Part shown: positions 12,774-25,950 of the stretch, piece after piece | Position numbering within the stretch: the first letter of the stretch is position 1 | Layout of the letters: every line of letters starts with the position of its first letter | Assembly (NCBI GenBank): GCA_040954595.2 | Contig: CM082580.2 | Coordinates: forward strand, 8,308,001 to 8,372,000 | DNA from: Balanoglossus misakiensis | Lineage: Eukaryota > Hemichordata | Direction of reading: 5' to 3' | DNA length: 64,000 nucleotides | Made by a program: the position numbers and the translations under genes | The notes under the pieces: model-generated | What the model saw: only the letters and a program-made list of their open reading frames with translations | What the model was told of the DNA's origin: nothing | Database searches by the model: none

Positions 12774-15700
12774 TGACGTCAGCGAAAGATGCCCTTTTTG
12801 TTTACGTCACTATACAACGTACACGTATCTGTCGCGACCGAACTGTAAAACTTGGGTAATCATGCATGGCCACTCAAAAGAAACTGATTTTTAAGCCATG
12901 GAGGAATCAGTCTTGGAGTTATTTTTCACAAATTTGCAGCTGCGATAATTTTGCTTTCATTGAATACGCAATTCTCGAGTCATCAATAAAAGAAAAAGCG
13001 ACGGCAGCTCACAAAAGGACGGTCGCGTGGAATCTATTGGTAAGCTTGCCATTTATACGGTGTCTTCTTGAGCGGTGGTGATTTTCTGACATCGCTTTGA
13101 AGTTTTTTTCCTCGAATAAAGTTTTTACCCATTCATGGCTGTATACCGAGATTGAAATTATCTCTTAAATCTCCCCGGGGAGTGCGCAGCTACAGTTCGT
13201 TAGATTTTTTTTGCTTTGAGCGACAAGCCTGTGATCTGATGAGAAAATTTCATGGTAGATAATTACGTTAGTGATTAGATAACTATACAAATCGCGGGTG
13301 CGTTCGCTATTCCATCGTGACTTTCCGGTTTAATATTGCCGCAGCCGAGTCAGAAACGCGCAATTCTGATTGGACGCAGTCATCTCATCTGAAAACAATC
13401 GGCGAATAAAACATCAACACACACACATCAGAAGGTGAAGGCCAGGTGACTTAATTTAAAGTTACGTCATTTTTTTCGAACGGATTTTTTTTTTCTTCGT
13501 CGTTGGCAGGCATAAGCTGGTCTTATCGGACGGGCGACACGCTCTGTCTAGAAGTTCTATTACACGTGACTCTTTCCCCAGAGACCTCCCACAATATACT
13601 GTGCTGCGCAGTCACTTAGAAGACTCGGGGTCATCCCTGACATTTACGAGGGCAAAAATTTATTGATTGACGGCTATCCAATCTTCGATTTATCACCGGT
13701 GACCGCGTCCCCGATTCTTTAATAGGATTACAGCATTAGCAGTTGTTAAGCGTCTTAGGTTTTACGCCCGACTGCCCGATTCTGGGCTCCGAACGATGTT
13801 TTCCTCAGAATGTGGCTTATTACATCAAGATTATCGTCAAGGTATCTCATCAGAGATGCTCGGGGAAAAGTTGCTTCATAGGGATGACCTGCCCCGTCGC
13901 TATCACAAGGTAACCTGTACCGTTGACACGTACACACTTTAACGAATTCATTATGTGCTCTTTAAACATAATTTAGGGTCATGGCTATTTGAGTTGCTCA
14001 GCGATTTGCACTTGGCAAAGCATTCCGTGAGCCTTGATTTTTTGGATGGTCCATAGAGGGGGCACCACTGGAAGAGTCGTAGAGTGACAACTCTGGAAAT
14101 CAAAATGTTTTTCAACATGCCGCTGCAAGTGGGGCGTGGACGAAATGCATATCAACGAAGCTAAAGTCTCAGCTGTATCTTTCACCACTGTGACATCATC
14201 TTTGTCCCTTAACAATCTCAACTTGTGAGGACAAGAGAGCCATCAAATCTTAGTAATAACTTTCTGTAGATTGGGTCTGCGTGTGACGATAAATCTCTAC
14301 TATCCCGCCAAGACGACGAGAGGGTCCCCCGAGCAAGCATTCGGGATGGAAAACTTAATAAAATTGGAAGTATATGGATTGTTAATGCCAAGATTTGCAA
14401 CTCTCGTGCCTCTAGTAGGCCGACCTTACCTGGTGCGTGCGAAGGCCGTGCCAAACGATGTTTTTGGGCGTATAAATTACACATAATTTTGATTAATCTG
14501 GTAACTTTTAAGATGTATTGCTTCGAATCAGCGGTGCCAGTTGATTTCCGCTGTGTGTGTTGCGTTAATCAATCAAAAATGAAGTGTGAGTTCGAGGGTG
14601 TCGTCTGCGAGATGACCTGTGAGTGGCGCGCAAATGTATAGTATAGAAGCGGACCGTGAGGATTATGGGATATTTTGCGCGGGGCTTGTGAAGTGAGACT
14701 ACAAAAGTCAGGTTGAAAAGTCTCTACGGCGCAACTGTGAGTTCGGATCAAGGACTTCTCTAAGAAGCGGAAGGGTCGTCGGATGTCGGAGACTGTGATA
14801 AAGAGAGGATTTATGGTGTGACCGCGTCTAGAATCCACCGCCTGGAAAATTGATTTACGGGACGTTCAGATCTGATCTCGTTCTGTTTGATGGAAGAATA
14901 GTTCATATCGCTCTAATGCGGCTTTTAAGCTCTTGTAAATCAAAGCTCATTTGGGAAACAGGCGGGAACTTTGCTGTTCCTGCGTGTGTCATATTTTGTC
15001 ATGACGATCGCCGTCACATACTAACCGCAGAATCGCGGGGAAAATGTCTTCTATTAAGGGGGTTCACCAACTTCATCAGTCTCTAAGGTAGACTAAAAGA
15101 TTCAGTCGTGTGCGGGCGCTCCGCGCATTGCCTATGCAAGGGTCGAAGGCAGTGCGCCTACTCGGGACTGAATCGTTCAGTCTATCTCTTATGAAGCTAC
15201 CGATAGAAGCATGCGTACATGCGCCAGTGATTGGCGGTGGCTGTGTGATACTGGGTATATGCCGTTTTACGGCACGCTGGCCGTTCAGTTCCGAAACAGG
15301 GCAGTCTCCAGACCAGGACAGCATGAAATACAGCACAGCTTCCAAGCCGGCGAGGAACAGAACAGCTCACACGGGCAAGTCCAAATTAGTAGCCACGCCG
15401 CAACACAACGTGCGGGCTTTTTCATATGGGGAAAATAATGAATGCACCACACCTGGTCACGCAAATATTCAAATTACGAAAGTAAGCGAAAACACACCTG
15501 GTCACAAAACAACAGCAAACTTTTTCTACGTAACAGCCGTTTTACCGACCTTCCAACCATGGAACCATGTCCCAGCTAAAAATACTAACAGACCAGTTTT
15601 TGTGATAACTGATGAAAGCATTTCATTGGGATGGCTAAGCAGTTTCACAACAACCCAAAACTTAGTTTCTTCATCTTATTTACAGAGATATGTACATGTA

Positions 15701-17535
15701 TAGCCTACAAGCTTTATGTCCCGAGCATGACTCAAAGCGGATAAAAGGCGCCATTATCGGCGTGACATTAGAGAAATGGCTGGACATAATTATCTGATGT
15801 TCAAGGTACGACACATTACTTTTATGTCTAAATATATCGATTTTCACTATTTCATCGTTTATATAGTTGTTGAATGAATACTGACAATAGGCCCCGTACA
15901 TAAACTCACAAACCCCCGTAATTGACAGTTTCCCGCGTGCACGACAATTTCTCTCTCGTCGTGTCAGCGTCACTGAATCTCCGAATAACCAAACGGATAA
16001 CCTTCACGTCGTCGCATCCCGTCACCCAATGAAATAATTCCGGTAATTCAACGCTAATCGGATCACTCGCGAAGTATAATGGCTTTGCGCTCATTTTACT
16101 ACATTCAAGTAAAGAGCGTTCAGATAGGGCAGAGTTGAAAATACATGTAGATCTTCCCCGAGAGAATGTCAAAAACCGTCGGTGACGTGAAATGATGATC
16201 ACCGTGCTTTGGTATTGGCTCGGGGATCTATGCCGTTTGTTGATAGACATCTGTCGTCAAAGTCTTTGTTCTGAGATCAGTTTGGCCAATTGTTTGTACA
16301 TGTATTATACTATACGCCATAAAGAGTTGCTCACACGATTACATTCTTCATGTTGGCGGACACAGCTTACTCCCCCCCTCCTCAAAAACAAGAAAGGGGA
16401 AGGAAAGTCATGTTGTAACACAAACCGGGGAGGTATAAATCCCATTGTTCAGGGTGCTGTTATCATGTGTGGTTAAACTCATTTGTTCTCGATCGGTCGT
16501 TGCAAGCGTATATCCCAAGACGCATCCCCGAAGCCCGCGTGCCTTTCACCGGTAATAAAGGTTTCTCTTCGGCGAAGATTCCCCTGGTTTCCGAGACTAG
16601 AAACCAAGGAGCGAATGAGTTGCTGAGAAAAAAAATCGACGCCCCCAGCAGCGTGGGCGTTAGGCATTGTGGAAACACGCACCGTTCATACAGAAACGAG
16701 CGCCCAGTTGTTTCGCTTTTTTATGGTTTTGATGCGATATCAAAGAATATCACGTCTCTATGTCCCCTGGATGTGGCTCGGAAGATGCATTAGTGCAATG
16801 CCCCGAAATGCCTATATAAAAAAGATGCTACATGTGTTTAAGTTCATCTGTTGATCTCTTTTACTGTGGGGACACGACGGTCTGGTGAACATTATGTGAG
16901 CAGATATCTGGTTAAAAATTGTATCGTCTGTTTTGACGGTATTCGACAGAAAGCGATACTAAAATTCAGGGGAATTGCAATCGCACTGTCTCATGCCATC
17001 TTTCTCTGTATATACGGTAACGAAAAGCATGCAGTTCCTTACAGTTGAAGCCAATGAACGTATTAATAGGAACAGACATATACCAAGAAACCACTTGATG
17101 GTTGTCATCATTTTGAACAGAAACAATGGAGACGTGTTCGTCAAGAGTGAACAAATGGAAACTATGGCTTACTTGTATGAGATAGAAGGTGAACTTGCAC
17201 ATGAACTCGCCGAAGAACCACTCGGCGACGTGGTTTGTGGCGCTGAACGGCACAGCGCACGTCAGGAAGGCCAGGTCGGTGATTGCCAAGTTCAGGATGT
17301 AATAGTTGGTCACGGTCCGCATCTGCTTGTTCTTGGCGATGACGTAGATGACGAGCCCGTTGCCGATTATTCCGATCAGGCAGATGATGCCGAAGATGAG
17401 CGGGACGAGCCACACTTCGGTGGCCATCGGCGGGTCGCCCTCGAAGAAGGGCGGCGGCGTCGAGTTCGTGGTGCCGGGGCCCTGCGACGCGTCGACCGTG
17501 GTGAGGGACGCGTTCGTGCTGAACGCGCCGACGGT
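12726..17535. repeat. Tandem duplication, copy 2 (4810 bp)
   Basis: This is the second unit of the direct tandem duplication and looks identical by eye to 7916-12725. It ends inside the intact receptor exon 1. After 17535 the sequence continues with the true N-terminal codons and 5' UTR, whereas copy 1 continues with the start of copy 2. Perfect identity in intron sequence means either a very recent event or a false duplication in the assembly. Confidence 0.95.
15265..15535 (-). mobile_element. Internally deleted solo-LTR-like element, duplicated copy
   Basis: This is the same 271-bp element as at 10455-10725, carried into the second unit by the tandem duplication together with its GCCG flanks (15261-15264 and 15536-15539). 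It is not an independent insertion. Confidence 0.7.
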
Positions 17536-17556
17536 CGTCGCCGCAGTCGTTGCCAT
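17173..17556 (-). CDS. KISS1R-like: Kisspeptin receptor-like GPCR, coding exon 1 (N-terminus, TM1, TM2, start of TM3)
   Basis: The start is ATG at 17556-17554 (G at -3 and G at +4), the first ATG after an in-frame TAA at 17652-17650. The exon encodes residues 1-128 and ends in phase 0 after Gln128 at donor GTAAGC. The extracellular N-terminus is rich in Thr, Ala and Ser with two N-glycosylation sequons (NAS and NST). TM1 carries GNGLVIYVI with Asn66, TM2 carries LNLAITDLAF with Asp94, and Cys120 at the top of TM3 is the expected disulphide partner of Cys200. Joined to 6432-6297 and 1651-1002, the coding sequence is 1170 bases with stop, 389 residues, close to the human KISS1R length of 398. 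Residues 8-128 are also present in the duplicated exon at 12363-12725. GC content here is well above the flanks. Confidence 0.9.
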
Positions 17557-17792
17557 CCCCGTCTTTGCAATTGCAGTTTCTTCCTTGACGGACGGCGTGT
17601 CGTTCTGTCGGTTTCTGTATGACGGACAAGAAAACAAATTGTGAATTCTTTATCAGAGGTATGACGGCGCACAGTGGTACCCAGCGACGGACACTCTTGC
17701 GAAGCTGTGTAGACAGACAGACGATACTCTGGCAAATGATTTGATACAGCGAGTCATCCCTCGCAACAGAAACCAAACACTTGTTAGCAGTG

Positions 17793-17800
17793 TCACGTGA
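17793..17800. promoter_or_regulatory. Palindromic E-box TCACGTGA upstream of the receptor start
   Basis: This exact CLEAR/USF-type octamer lies about 240 bp upstream of the receptor ATG, within GC-rich sequence where the promoter would be expected. No TATA box is obvious on the minus strand nearby. A regulatory role is inferred only. Confidence 0.25.
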
Positions 17801-20800
17801 GACCACATTTGCATACATGGCATTGTCATGGTGACGCAAGTATCCTTGCGGTAGTTCTCGCTGTCAACGCGCTCGACATTGCTTTTTAATTTTCTTCGAA
17901 AATTTAAACACACGGCCTCTTTACATGTCGCAACGGACGACCGAAAGGGGCCGGCGACGTTGCGCGGCGCACATGGCTGGCGATCGTGCTAACTTCCTCG
18001 CATTGATTTCAGAGCGACTCGTATGCATTATCGCTGTTTACCGCACAAGCACCCAGTCGACCGGCGTTACCGTAGCAAGTTTTGCCGGTCGTAAATTCAC
18101 AATCGAAGTGACGTCTCTTTTACTGACTCAGATGTTATCCGCGTGGCATGAACAATTCTTCCGTAATTCACACGTCACTTTACTAGCGCAGTGCGATGCT
18201 CACACGCTGATGGGAATGCTTTCACGGATGATTTGAGCGGAAGATGGAATAGCGCGCGGCCCTGCACCATTTTGATTGTATTGAGAAACAATTGGACGGG
18301 CTCGTCGGCAGCCTGAACCAAGGAAGTCGGTACGGGCACAAAAAGGGCCTAACAACAGCATTTCCAATGCTTAAAGTGCCGATTATATCGAAAAGCGGTT
18401 GTGCGGATTTCGCAAACGAAGGTAATTCCGAAAAAAATAAATTACACTTGCATTCTGCAGTTGGTAACACGCTCATCTCACGCGTGGTTTGCCTCGTTAT
18501 TGTCGATCGGAGGCAGCTAGCAGAGTCGGCGTTCGGGTTTCCATCAGGCAGAAACCGTAACCCCATCAATTGACTTACAGCAAGCGAGATTCTGTCAGGA
18601 ACACGAAAACAACAGTATAATCCGTACAAAGCTTTTCTGATCTCGGGGAGGTTGTTACGCATGATATCAAGAACTGTCTGCACACTTCGGCGGGCTTTCT
18701 CACTAGAGCGTGAATAAGCGTGACAAAGGTTTTCCTTTCTTTACAAAAAAAGTCTACATGTATTTACGAGATAAGGGCGATGAAATGCGCCACGCTAATG
18801 TGATATATGTTTCGCAGGAGAGAAAAACAGCGAGATTATGACGTTCATGAAGAGTGACTGGTCTTTAATCATGTTGAAAGTGGTAGCTATAGGGATATTC
18901 TTCAAATTTTACTAAGTACATAGCATGATATTACTAGCTACATAGGCCTACATAGATACATAGATAGATACATATGATGAAAGACTTGAAGTGGACTATC
19001 CACTGAGATTTTTTCTTCATGCACATGTCCTGAGGGGGAATCACATTTTAAGGCTATACGCATGCTCGCCGCGGTCTCGGTCATCATCTCCCGCTTTTTT
19101 CGCCCCTTGGTGTTTTTTATCTTTGACAAGGGAACCTTTGATGAAATCCACTGATTTCTGACCCCTATTGGTGACTCAAGCATGACTTTTGACAACACAT
19201 CTATATGAGGTTATGTTCGCGTCATGATATTCGTGCTATATGCACGTGGTTCATCCCGTTGCAGAAAATCCAGAATTATGACGTCAGAGTTTGGCCAAAA
19301 AAATTGATTTTGACCTCCTCTTTAAAGAAAAAAAATATTTTGTTTTGTAGTTTAAACAGTCCGCACTATACATGTACAATATCAGAGAAGAACGTATCCC
19401 CGATACATGTATACAGCACGAGAAGAATTCATAGACTTGGCGTACACATAGATCAGACATCATGGAGGTTCATTGCCAAGGATACAAGATGCTGTCTTGT
19501 ACGATGACCAAGAAAGTGCTCTTGACAAGCGCCATTTTGTCCAGGTGATAATGAAGGCCGGTTTCTATAGTCGCACAAGAGGTTTCATTCACACCATAAA
19601 TGATATATTACTCGAGCTTGTGTTTGTGGCGTTTGTCTTGAAAGAAACACTACTCAACCATATACATGTATTATGTAACGACCGATAATATTCTTTGTGT
19701 GTTTGGCCATAGAGAGTCATTAGCCTTGCACGAGCAAATTAGTACCCTCCAGCTATCGACCTACATTAATACATCTTTGTCATGTATTTCCCGGAACTTC
19801 TGACTGCGACAAAGCACGTTATCAGTGTGTTGTTTTGAGAAGTATGTTTATTCTGATGCGTTATTTCGCTGGTGATTGAAGCTTGAAGCGCGCAATATTG
19901 TTTGTCGGCGATGGCAATAAAAATGGCCGTTACTGATATATATCCTTTTATTGAGAAGCCAAAGACTGAACATTTCATGAAGCTATCCAGATAAGAACAG
20001 GAAACCGGAGTTGATACATTGGATAAAATATTGAAAAATAACCGAAAGGTACGGTTACTGGGGCTTAATATTATATAAGGTGTATAGATGACTATGCGGA
20101 ATGCTTCTTAATGTAAATACACTCATATTTCGTCTATACCATAATTTAATGTATGGCAAGCCCTGTTTATAATGAATGATTTTTTGATTCTGTATTGCGA
20201 TTTTTTTTATTCAAAAGTAGGACTGGTCGTGCTCACGGACACGATTTATTTTTTGTTTATTCAAAACCCATTTTTCAGCGAAAATTATTGGTCTGCCTAC
20301 GCGTGCTACCGTGATATGACTGTTGGCGCGCAGTAATCCCCACACCGACCTTGTCTGACTGCGTTAAATATCTTTTTATTCTTTGGCGGTAAGAATTATG
20401 ACTATATAGCGCCCAAAAGAACATTCAGTCAAGTACCGTCTGGAGAAACTAAAACATTTCACCTTTCTGTGATATATTGTCTTGCAAAAACCGACGTTAT
20501 GTTATACCTTCACAATTCATTTCATGTTCGTGGTGACCAACTCCGCGTCACAGCGGAAGTGACTGATATTCTGAGAAGAAACGTTCCACATTATGTAGTT
20601 ATAGAAAAAGTACAAGCTCAAATTGATTATGCGTGCAGACGGCATTGTAGGTCGAGCCTTTGGTTGGGTGTTTTTATAAAAAAACAAAAACATATTTATC
20701 GTTAGACATCAAAAGTTAAAATCAATCGCGACAAAGTGTATCATCAAGTCTCGAGTGGATTATCAAGTGGGATTCGCTAAACATGCGTCATCAAAATGTT

Positions 20801-23800
20801 GTTTACTACAAGTGTCTTGTCATTTTACGCAAGGCACTCGTCTTATGGGCGCGTCACTGAGTCACGTGGCGTCTCGGGCGGTGCGACGTTTCGTAACTAT
20901 AACATTTTGATTGATTTGAGTCCAAGCCTCACGTGACGAGAACTGAGAAATACACGCGCACGCGCAGAGATGCGTGGGAACCACAAATGCGACCCTTTTT
21001 ATCTTCACAATCAAGCATTGCCGATCAGATAAACGCGAAGCGTAGAGACAGAGCATGAGAAGAAAAACCACACATGGAAGGGAATATTTTCTGTTATCTG
21101 ATCAAACATATTTTGTGAACCATCTTAATAATAAATCATGGATTACAGTGCAAAACAGAAATTGATTGAAAGCAAGCCGCCGACGATGAATCCCGTAGTT
21201 TTAGGAAGCAAAAGTGTATTACGGAAACATTGATAGGCAAAAGAATATCAAAATGTGTCAAGATTAACATCATAAAATGTTTTGTAAAATTGTCTGAGTG
21301 TCGGTTATTATCATTTAGTGCAAAATCCCGCAGGGATTATTTTCTTCTTCAATCAACTCGTCTGATCGAATATTGTTCCAATACTCTTTCACTGACAGAT
21401 GATATGTCTTCGCCTGGAACCATTCCATGATTATTTTTTTGGCTTAAGGGAAGAGCGACAATTCTGTGCAAAATATGCCAAAACGCTCTGAAACAGATTG
21501 GATAATGGATCACAATATTTCACAACACTGGGATCATATAACTACGTTTTATTTAAAAATAGACGTGGGGATATGTAACCGCGCTCAGTTTGGCCTCAGT
21601 GTTGTCTTTCATGGCGTCCCAACCTTATGTAAATTGAAAGATGTTTTTTTTCGCCAGAGCACGCGCCGAATCTTCAGGTGCGCACAATGTGCATGGTGCA
21701 AGTTTTATAAGAAGCCGATTAAAGCATTTGGATCGGAAAGCTCGAATAGTCTTCTCGTAAATCACGAAAGACGTCAATAGCAAGGCTGGTGATAACCAAT
21801 ACATCAGAAGGATGTATTACGACGGCATTTGTACTTGTAAAGCGAGAAAGACTAATTCGGCATACAATAACTATCTACTTCTCGGTATTACTGTTTACGG
21901 CTAGGCACGAATGAGACTAAAAGCGCCTGCCCGGCTGCCAGCAGCGAGAGACGGCTTTCATTTCGCGCTCTCCTATAAACGCTCGATTATCCCTCCCGGG
22001 CAACGTTACATCTATTTCAAAGGATATGTGCCGTTTCCGCGTCAAACGAGCAAGGTAGAGGAGACTTTATATACACGTGGGTTCAATAACATCAAGAATA
22101 CAGAAGAACTGCTAAACGTTTTTGCCGCCTAAAATGTGTGCCTTCTTCGTTAGTTCTTTTGACGAACTCCACTGTACAGTTGTGGCGGTTACTGTAAGTG
22201 TATACTTGTTCCAACTAAATTACTAGAAAGTCGAGATTAACATGGACACGGTGGTTATTTTGGTTCATTCGTGGCTTAGGCTAATCTTCAAGATTTGGCG
22301 ACAAATGTATTATCCTTGTAGGTGTGCTAAGCTCAACTTTTTTATATGTTTCCCCGTTTTATGGTCAAACACTCGTAGAAAAATATGAGAAAAAATAAGA
22401 TGCTCTTATTACTCGAGTTATATCGATCTGTGTAGCATGACTCCGAGCGCAGAAATAAAACACAGCGATTTACACACACCAATATTTAAGGGACCGTCTC
22501 CGGTTTTCTCACTAGTTCAAAAAGAGAAACCAAATATATCAATTTCGCAATCCGCCATCTTGTCTGTTGCTATAATATAGAACAGTACACTGCCTTATGG
22601 CATTGACTGTATATACTTTTTGTAGCCAGAATCTCTGGTTTAGGCACATGCGCGTAAGACGATCGTCGCCTTTTAAGGTTTCCTAAAGCTGAGAACATCA
22701 CAAAAAAAGATGACATGACATGATCAGATCGCGTGACTGGAATATGGCAAAGCAAAACGGTGGTACTAAAAAATACGCCAGCTCTGACCCATGGCATAAA
22801 ATTAATCTTGCAAGTTGAAAAGGAAGACCTGTCTGTTGGAAGGGGGAAATGTCTCGCGCGCCACAATGAGTACAGAAACTATAACGCTTACAACAACACC
22901 ACCCGTGGCATTTCACGCGATTCGTTTGATACTGTGCTTTGTATGTAAAGGTCTGAAACGGTATGAAAAAGAAGTTGTCACGGGACATTTCAATAGTGCT
23001 ATGTCGGCGTGGCATTTAATGTGTGTCTGGGGTGTACATCCATGCATCGTGTACACGTATTCCCCTTTCTGTGAGTCTAACCGATAATTGCATTCTCCTA
23101 TAGGCAGAAATGGTTGCCGAAATATCAATCTGTTCATAGAAGGTCCTTTACGACGATTGATATAGCTGAAGCATATTGGAATGAACTTTGGCGAAGAATG
23201 ACTCCGTGAGCGGATCTTCCTGGCAAGTGCCAAAAGAAAGATCATGGCATCTCCCCACCACTGTTCGCAACCAAACGCGCGAATGCGATTTACACACGGT
23301 TCATTAGCGCAACCCATTATGCGGTGCTTAATATCAAGTTGACCTCTTTTCGTCAGAATTTGAGAATGGCGAGTCTTGTTTGTGTAGACGACAATACGAC
23401 GCTGGGAATAGGCATTTCGCCTGGTGGTTGTACTGAGCGAGTTTCGTAGTTGAATTTAGTCAACGTGAATTGAAAGTAAGACAAGGATTATTTGATGTTG
23501 CAGCGCAAATTGATAAAAAAACGATAACTGATTAGCATGGATGGAGACGCTGTGGCAAGTGGGAGCGACGACCCTTCATTGAAATGATGATTGCGTAACA
23601 GAATACTCACTTGTGGAAAATGCATTGTTTCTTATGAAACACGACTATCATGTAATGAAGTTGACATTTAAACGCCAACCGGATCAAAATACATGCATGT
23701 ACAATTTCTACAAACGGCGACGTTCTGGTTTAGAGACTAAAAAACGTTGCATAACAATAGATTGCACCAAGGCGCGTCATCATTGCCGAATCACTGTACT

Positions 23801-25690
23801 GCAGATCAAGATTCCTGCGCCGGATCGAAACTTCACTGGTAGTCAGAGCTCCAGCTTGCGCATCAATTGGTTCGTCTGTTGTAAATTGTTGTTACGTATT
23901 CCTCATTTCTGGCATTGACATACACGGTGTACCTTGTGTACAGACATTTCATTTTGAAACTTCATTGACAGTCACGTATACTTTGACGGATCATCTCTCT
24001 GGCCACTTTCTTGATTCCCGCCATATCGCAGTTTGCCTGTTTCCCTCTGCTTCCGCTGGTTTCAATTGCAAAGGCTGACATCTTTTGAGTCATTAAGATT
24101 TATATTCTGTTTTTTTTTCTTCGTGCCGATGCCATTGTGTTTCTCGGCTGACCTTATTCAACCTTCGATTCAATTATCCGTCGGCTTGCATATCAAATTT
24201 ACAGAAAAAAACCGATGTTCTCCTAATTCCGGTGTCCATTAGTGAAATTGATTTCGTTTTCTCGCAAGTTCAGCTTGGCATGTTTTAATATCTGTTTTGA
24301 TTGATTGTTTATCTAACTGCATAGATGTCAACCGGCAGATGGGGGGGGGGGGTGTTTGTCAATGACACCGCGTGGTTTTTTTTCAAGGCGCTTGTTTGTC
24401 AACTATTGCATAATTAGTCACTCCTTCTTCACAAACGAGGCTCGCATCCTGTTGTCAATAACTATAGATATCTTCCAAAATCCCAAAAAGAAGATTTCTT
24501 TCGACACCGAAAGTTACCAATATGACCAACACAGAGAGAACTTCTCAAACCGAAACAAGGAGACTCACGACAACCAAACAAAAATAGAATTCACGAATAA
24601 CGAAAACAACACCGTGGCCCTGATAAGCTTCCGCAGAAACCGGTGAAACCTCACCTCAATCAAAGGTGTCAAATGGCCAATGGATACCATCGGGAATAAG
24701 ACTATATACGGTCAGTGGTGACATCCAAGGTTGGCAAACAACCCCCCCCCCCCCGCTAAAGAACTAATTGCTCAGAGCTAAGCGAGGCGTGAGGAAACTT
24801 TTTTGTCCTACTGAATTCGCGCTCGAGTTGTTCTGATGCAAAGTTACGCCGACTGTCTCGCTTACACGCACATTAGATCCGGTCGAGACGCGCGCGCGCG
24901 GCTGCCGGGCGAGTCTGTACAGTCAAGCCACCGTGAGTTGAGACACCACAGTCAGGGAATCCTAGACACACGCACAATCACATTTAGGGTAGGATAAACT
25001 GCGTTACATTTCTGAACAAACGGAATTTCCCCTGAGCTGAGACTGACCTGGCTCACCCCCGTTTAGATTACTTTCAGTTCGGATGAAATCGGAGACCCTC
25101 CTCTTTTGCGTCAGGGGGGTAACTCGATTACCGAGTTTCATTCTCACGGAATCAAGGAATACTCACCCAATTCCACCGCGTGACTTCTCTGATGTTCCTA
25201 CAAGCTGTCGGCTATTATCTTTCAATTTCCGTCGTTTTTTCTCTTCGTCTGATTATAATTGCAATCTTCGGAAGGGCAACTAAAACAAAATAGATTTCTG
25301 TATTGTGTTACCGGTCGTACACCTTCCGAACCGATTTCATTTTGCCAGCGAATTACCTGGCATTCGCCTCTCTGAAATAAAATCAAAGAATGCAAGAACG
25401 TGTTACCTCTGGGCAAATGTTCTGTTATTTTCATAGAAAATTAGAAAATCACGATCGTAGCCTGAAACCTCCAGTGGGAAAGCTTATTTTATATACAGCT
25501 TATATAATGGAAATGTAAGCTGCCAGACGTTAGCCCTAATGCTCATATACGTGTCGGTTATAGAGATACAATCATCGGATACTTCGAAACGATCATGGTC
25601 TTAGCTTTCTCTCCCATCCTCTCGAATGATTGGTCGGCTACAGCCGATCTGTCCAGGCTGTTTGACATAACCTAATTGTCGTCCACCCGG
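17801..25690. other. Intergenic region without recognisable genes
   Basis: I see no exon with domain similarity on either strand. Longer open frames, such as 18222-18683 on the minus strand (153 codons) and 17925-18236 on the plus strand, have no recognisable motif. The region includes homopolymer runs (G at 24341-24352, C at 24743-24754), a CG dinucleotide run (24890-24900) and single E-box and CRE octamers (20929-20936, 19279-19286). Confidence 0.5.
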
Positions 25691-25707
25691 CCTAACTGAC
25701 ACTGTGG

Positions 25708-25800
25708 TCGTCCGTCCGTCCGTCCGTCCGTCCGTCCGTCCGTCCGTCCATCCATCCATCCATCCATCCATCCATCCATCCATCCGTCCGTCCATCCATT
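25708..25800. repeat. (TCCG)n/(TCCA)n microsatellite
   Basis: A tetranucleotide array of TCCG units switches to TCCA units, returns briefly to TCCG and fades into degenerate copies up to about 25950. The long open frames across it (Asp-Gly-Arg-Thr or Met-Asp-Gly-Trp periodicity on the minus strand) are artefacts of the repeat. Confidence 0.95.
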
Positions 25801-25833
25801 CATTCTTCCGTGTGTCGGTCCGTTCGTCCGTCC

Positions 25834-25854
25834 GACCATAGACTGTCTATGGTC
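25834..25854. repeat. Perfect short inverted repeat (9+3+9)
   Basis: GACCATAGA and its exact reverse complement TCTATGGTC are separated by CTG. The hairpin interrupts the degenerate part of the tetranucleotide array and has no flanking T run or partner motif. Confidence 0.8.
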
Positions 25855-25950
25855 TGACTGACTGTCTGTGTCCGTCCGTCGCATCGCCCCCTTCATCCAT
25901 CCGTCCGTCCCTCCATCGATCGGTCCATCGACCCACCCAACCACCACTCA

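Larger units (their letters stand above)
6433..17172 (-). other. Intron 1 of the kisspeptin receptor-like gene, enlarged by a tandem duplication
   Basis: This intron runs from the exon 1 donor (GTAAGC, 17172-17167) to the exon 2 acceptor. About 4.8 kb of its 10.7 kb comes from the tandem duplication of 7916-12725. Without it the intron would be about 5.9 kb. It carries the duplicated partial exon 1 (12363-12773) and two copies of a short LTR-derived element. The unique part 6433-7915 shows only a C run (7012-7024) and no exon I can support. Confidence 0.7.

Noticed and set aside
18222-18683. 153-codon minus-strand open frame
   Set aside because: There are no motifs, membrane segments or family resemblance, and an overlapping frame of similar quality exists on the plus strand.
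25601-25947. Asp-Gly-Arg-Thr and Met-Asp-Gly-Trp repeat proteins
   Set aside because: They are translations of the TCCG/TCCA microsatellite; all frames of a tetranucleotide repeat stay open together.
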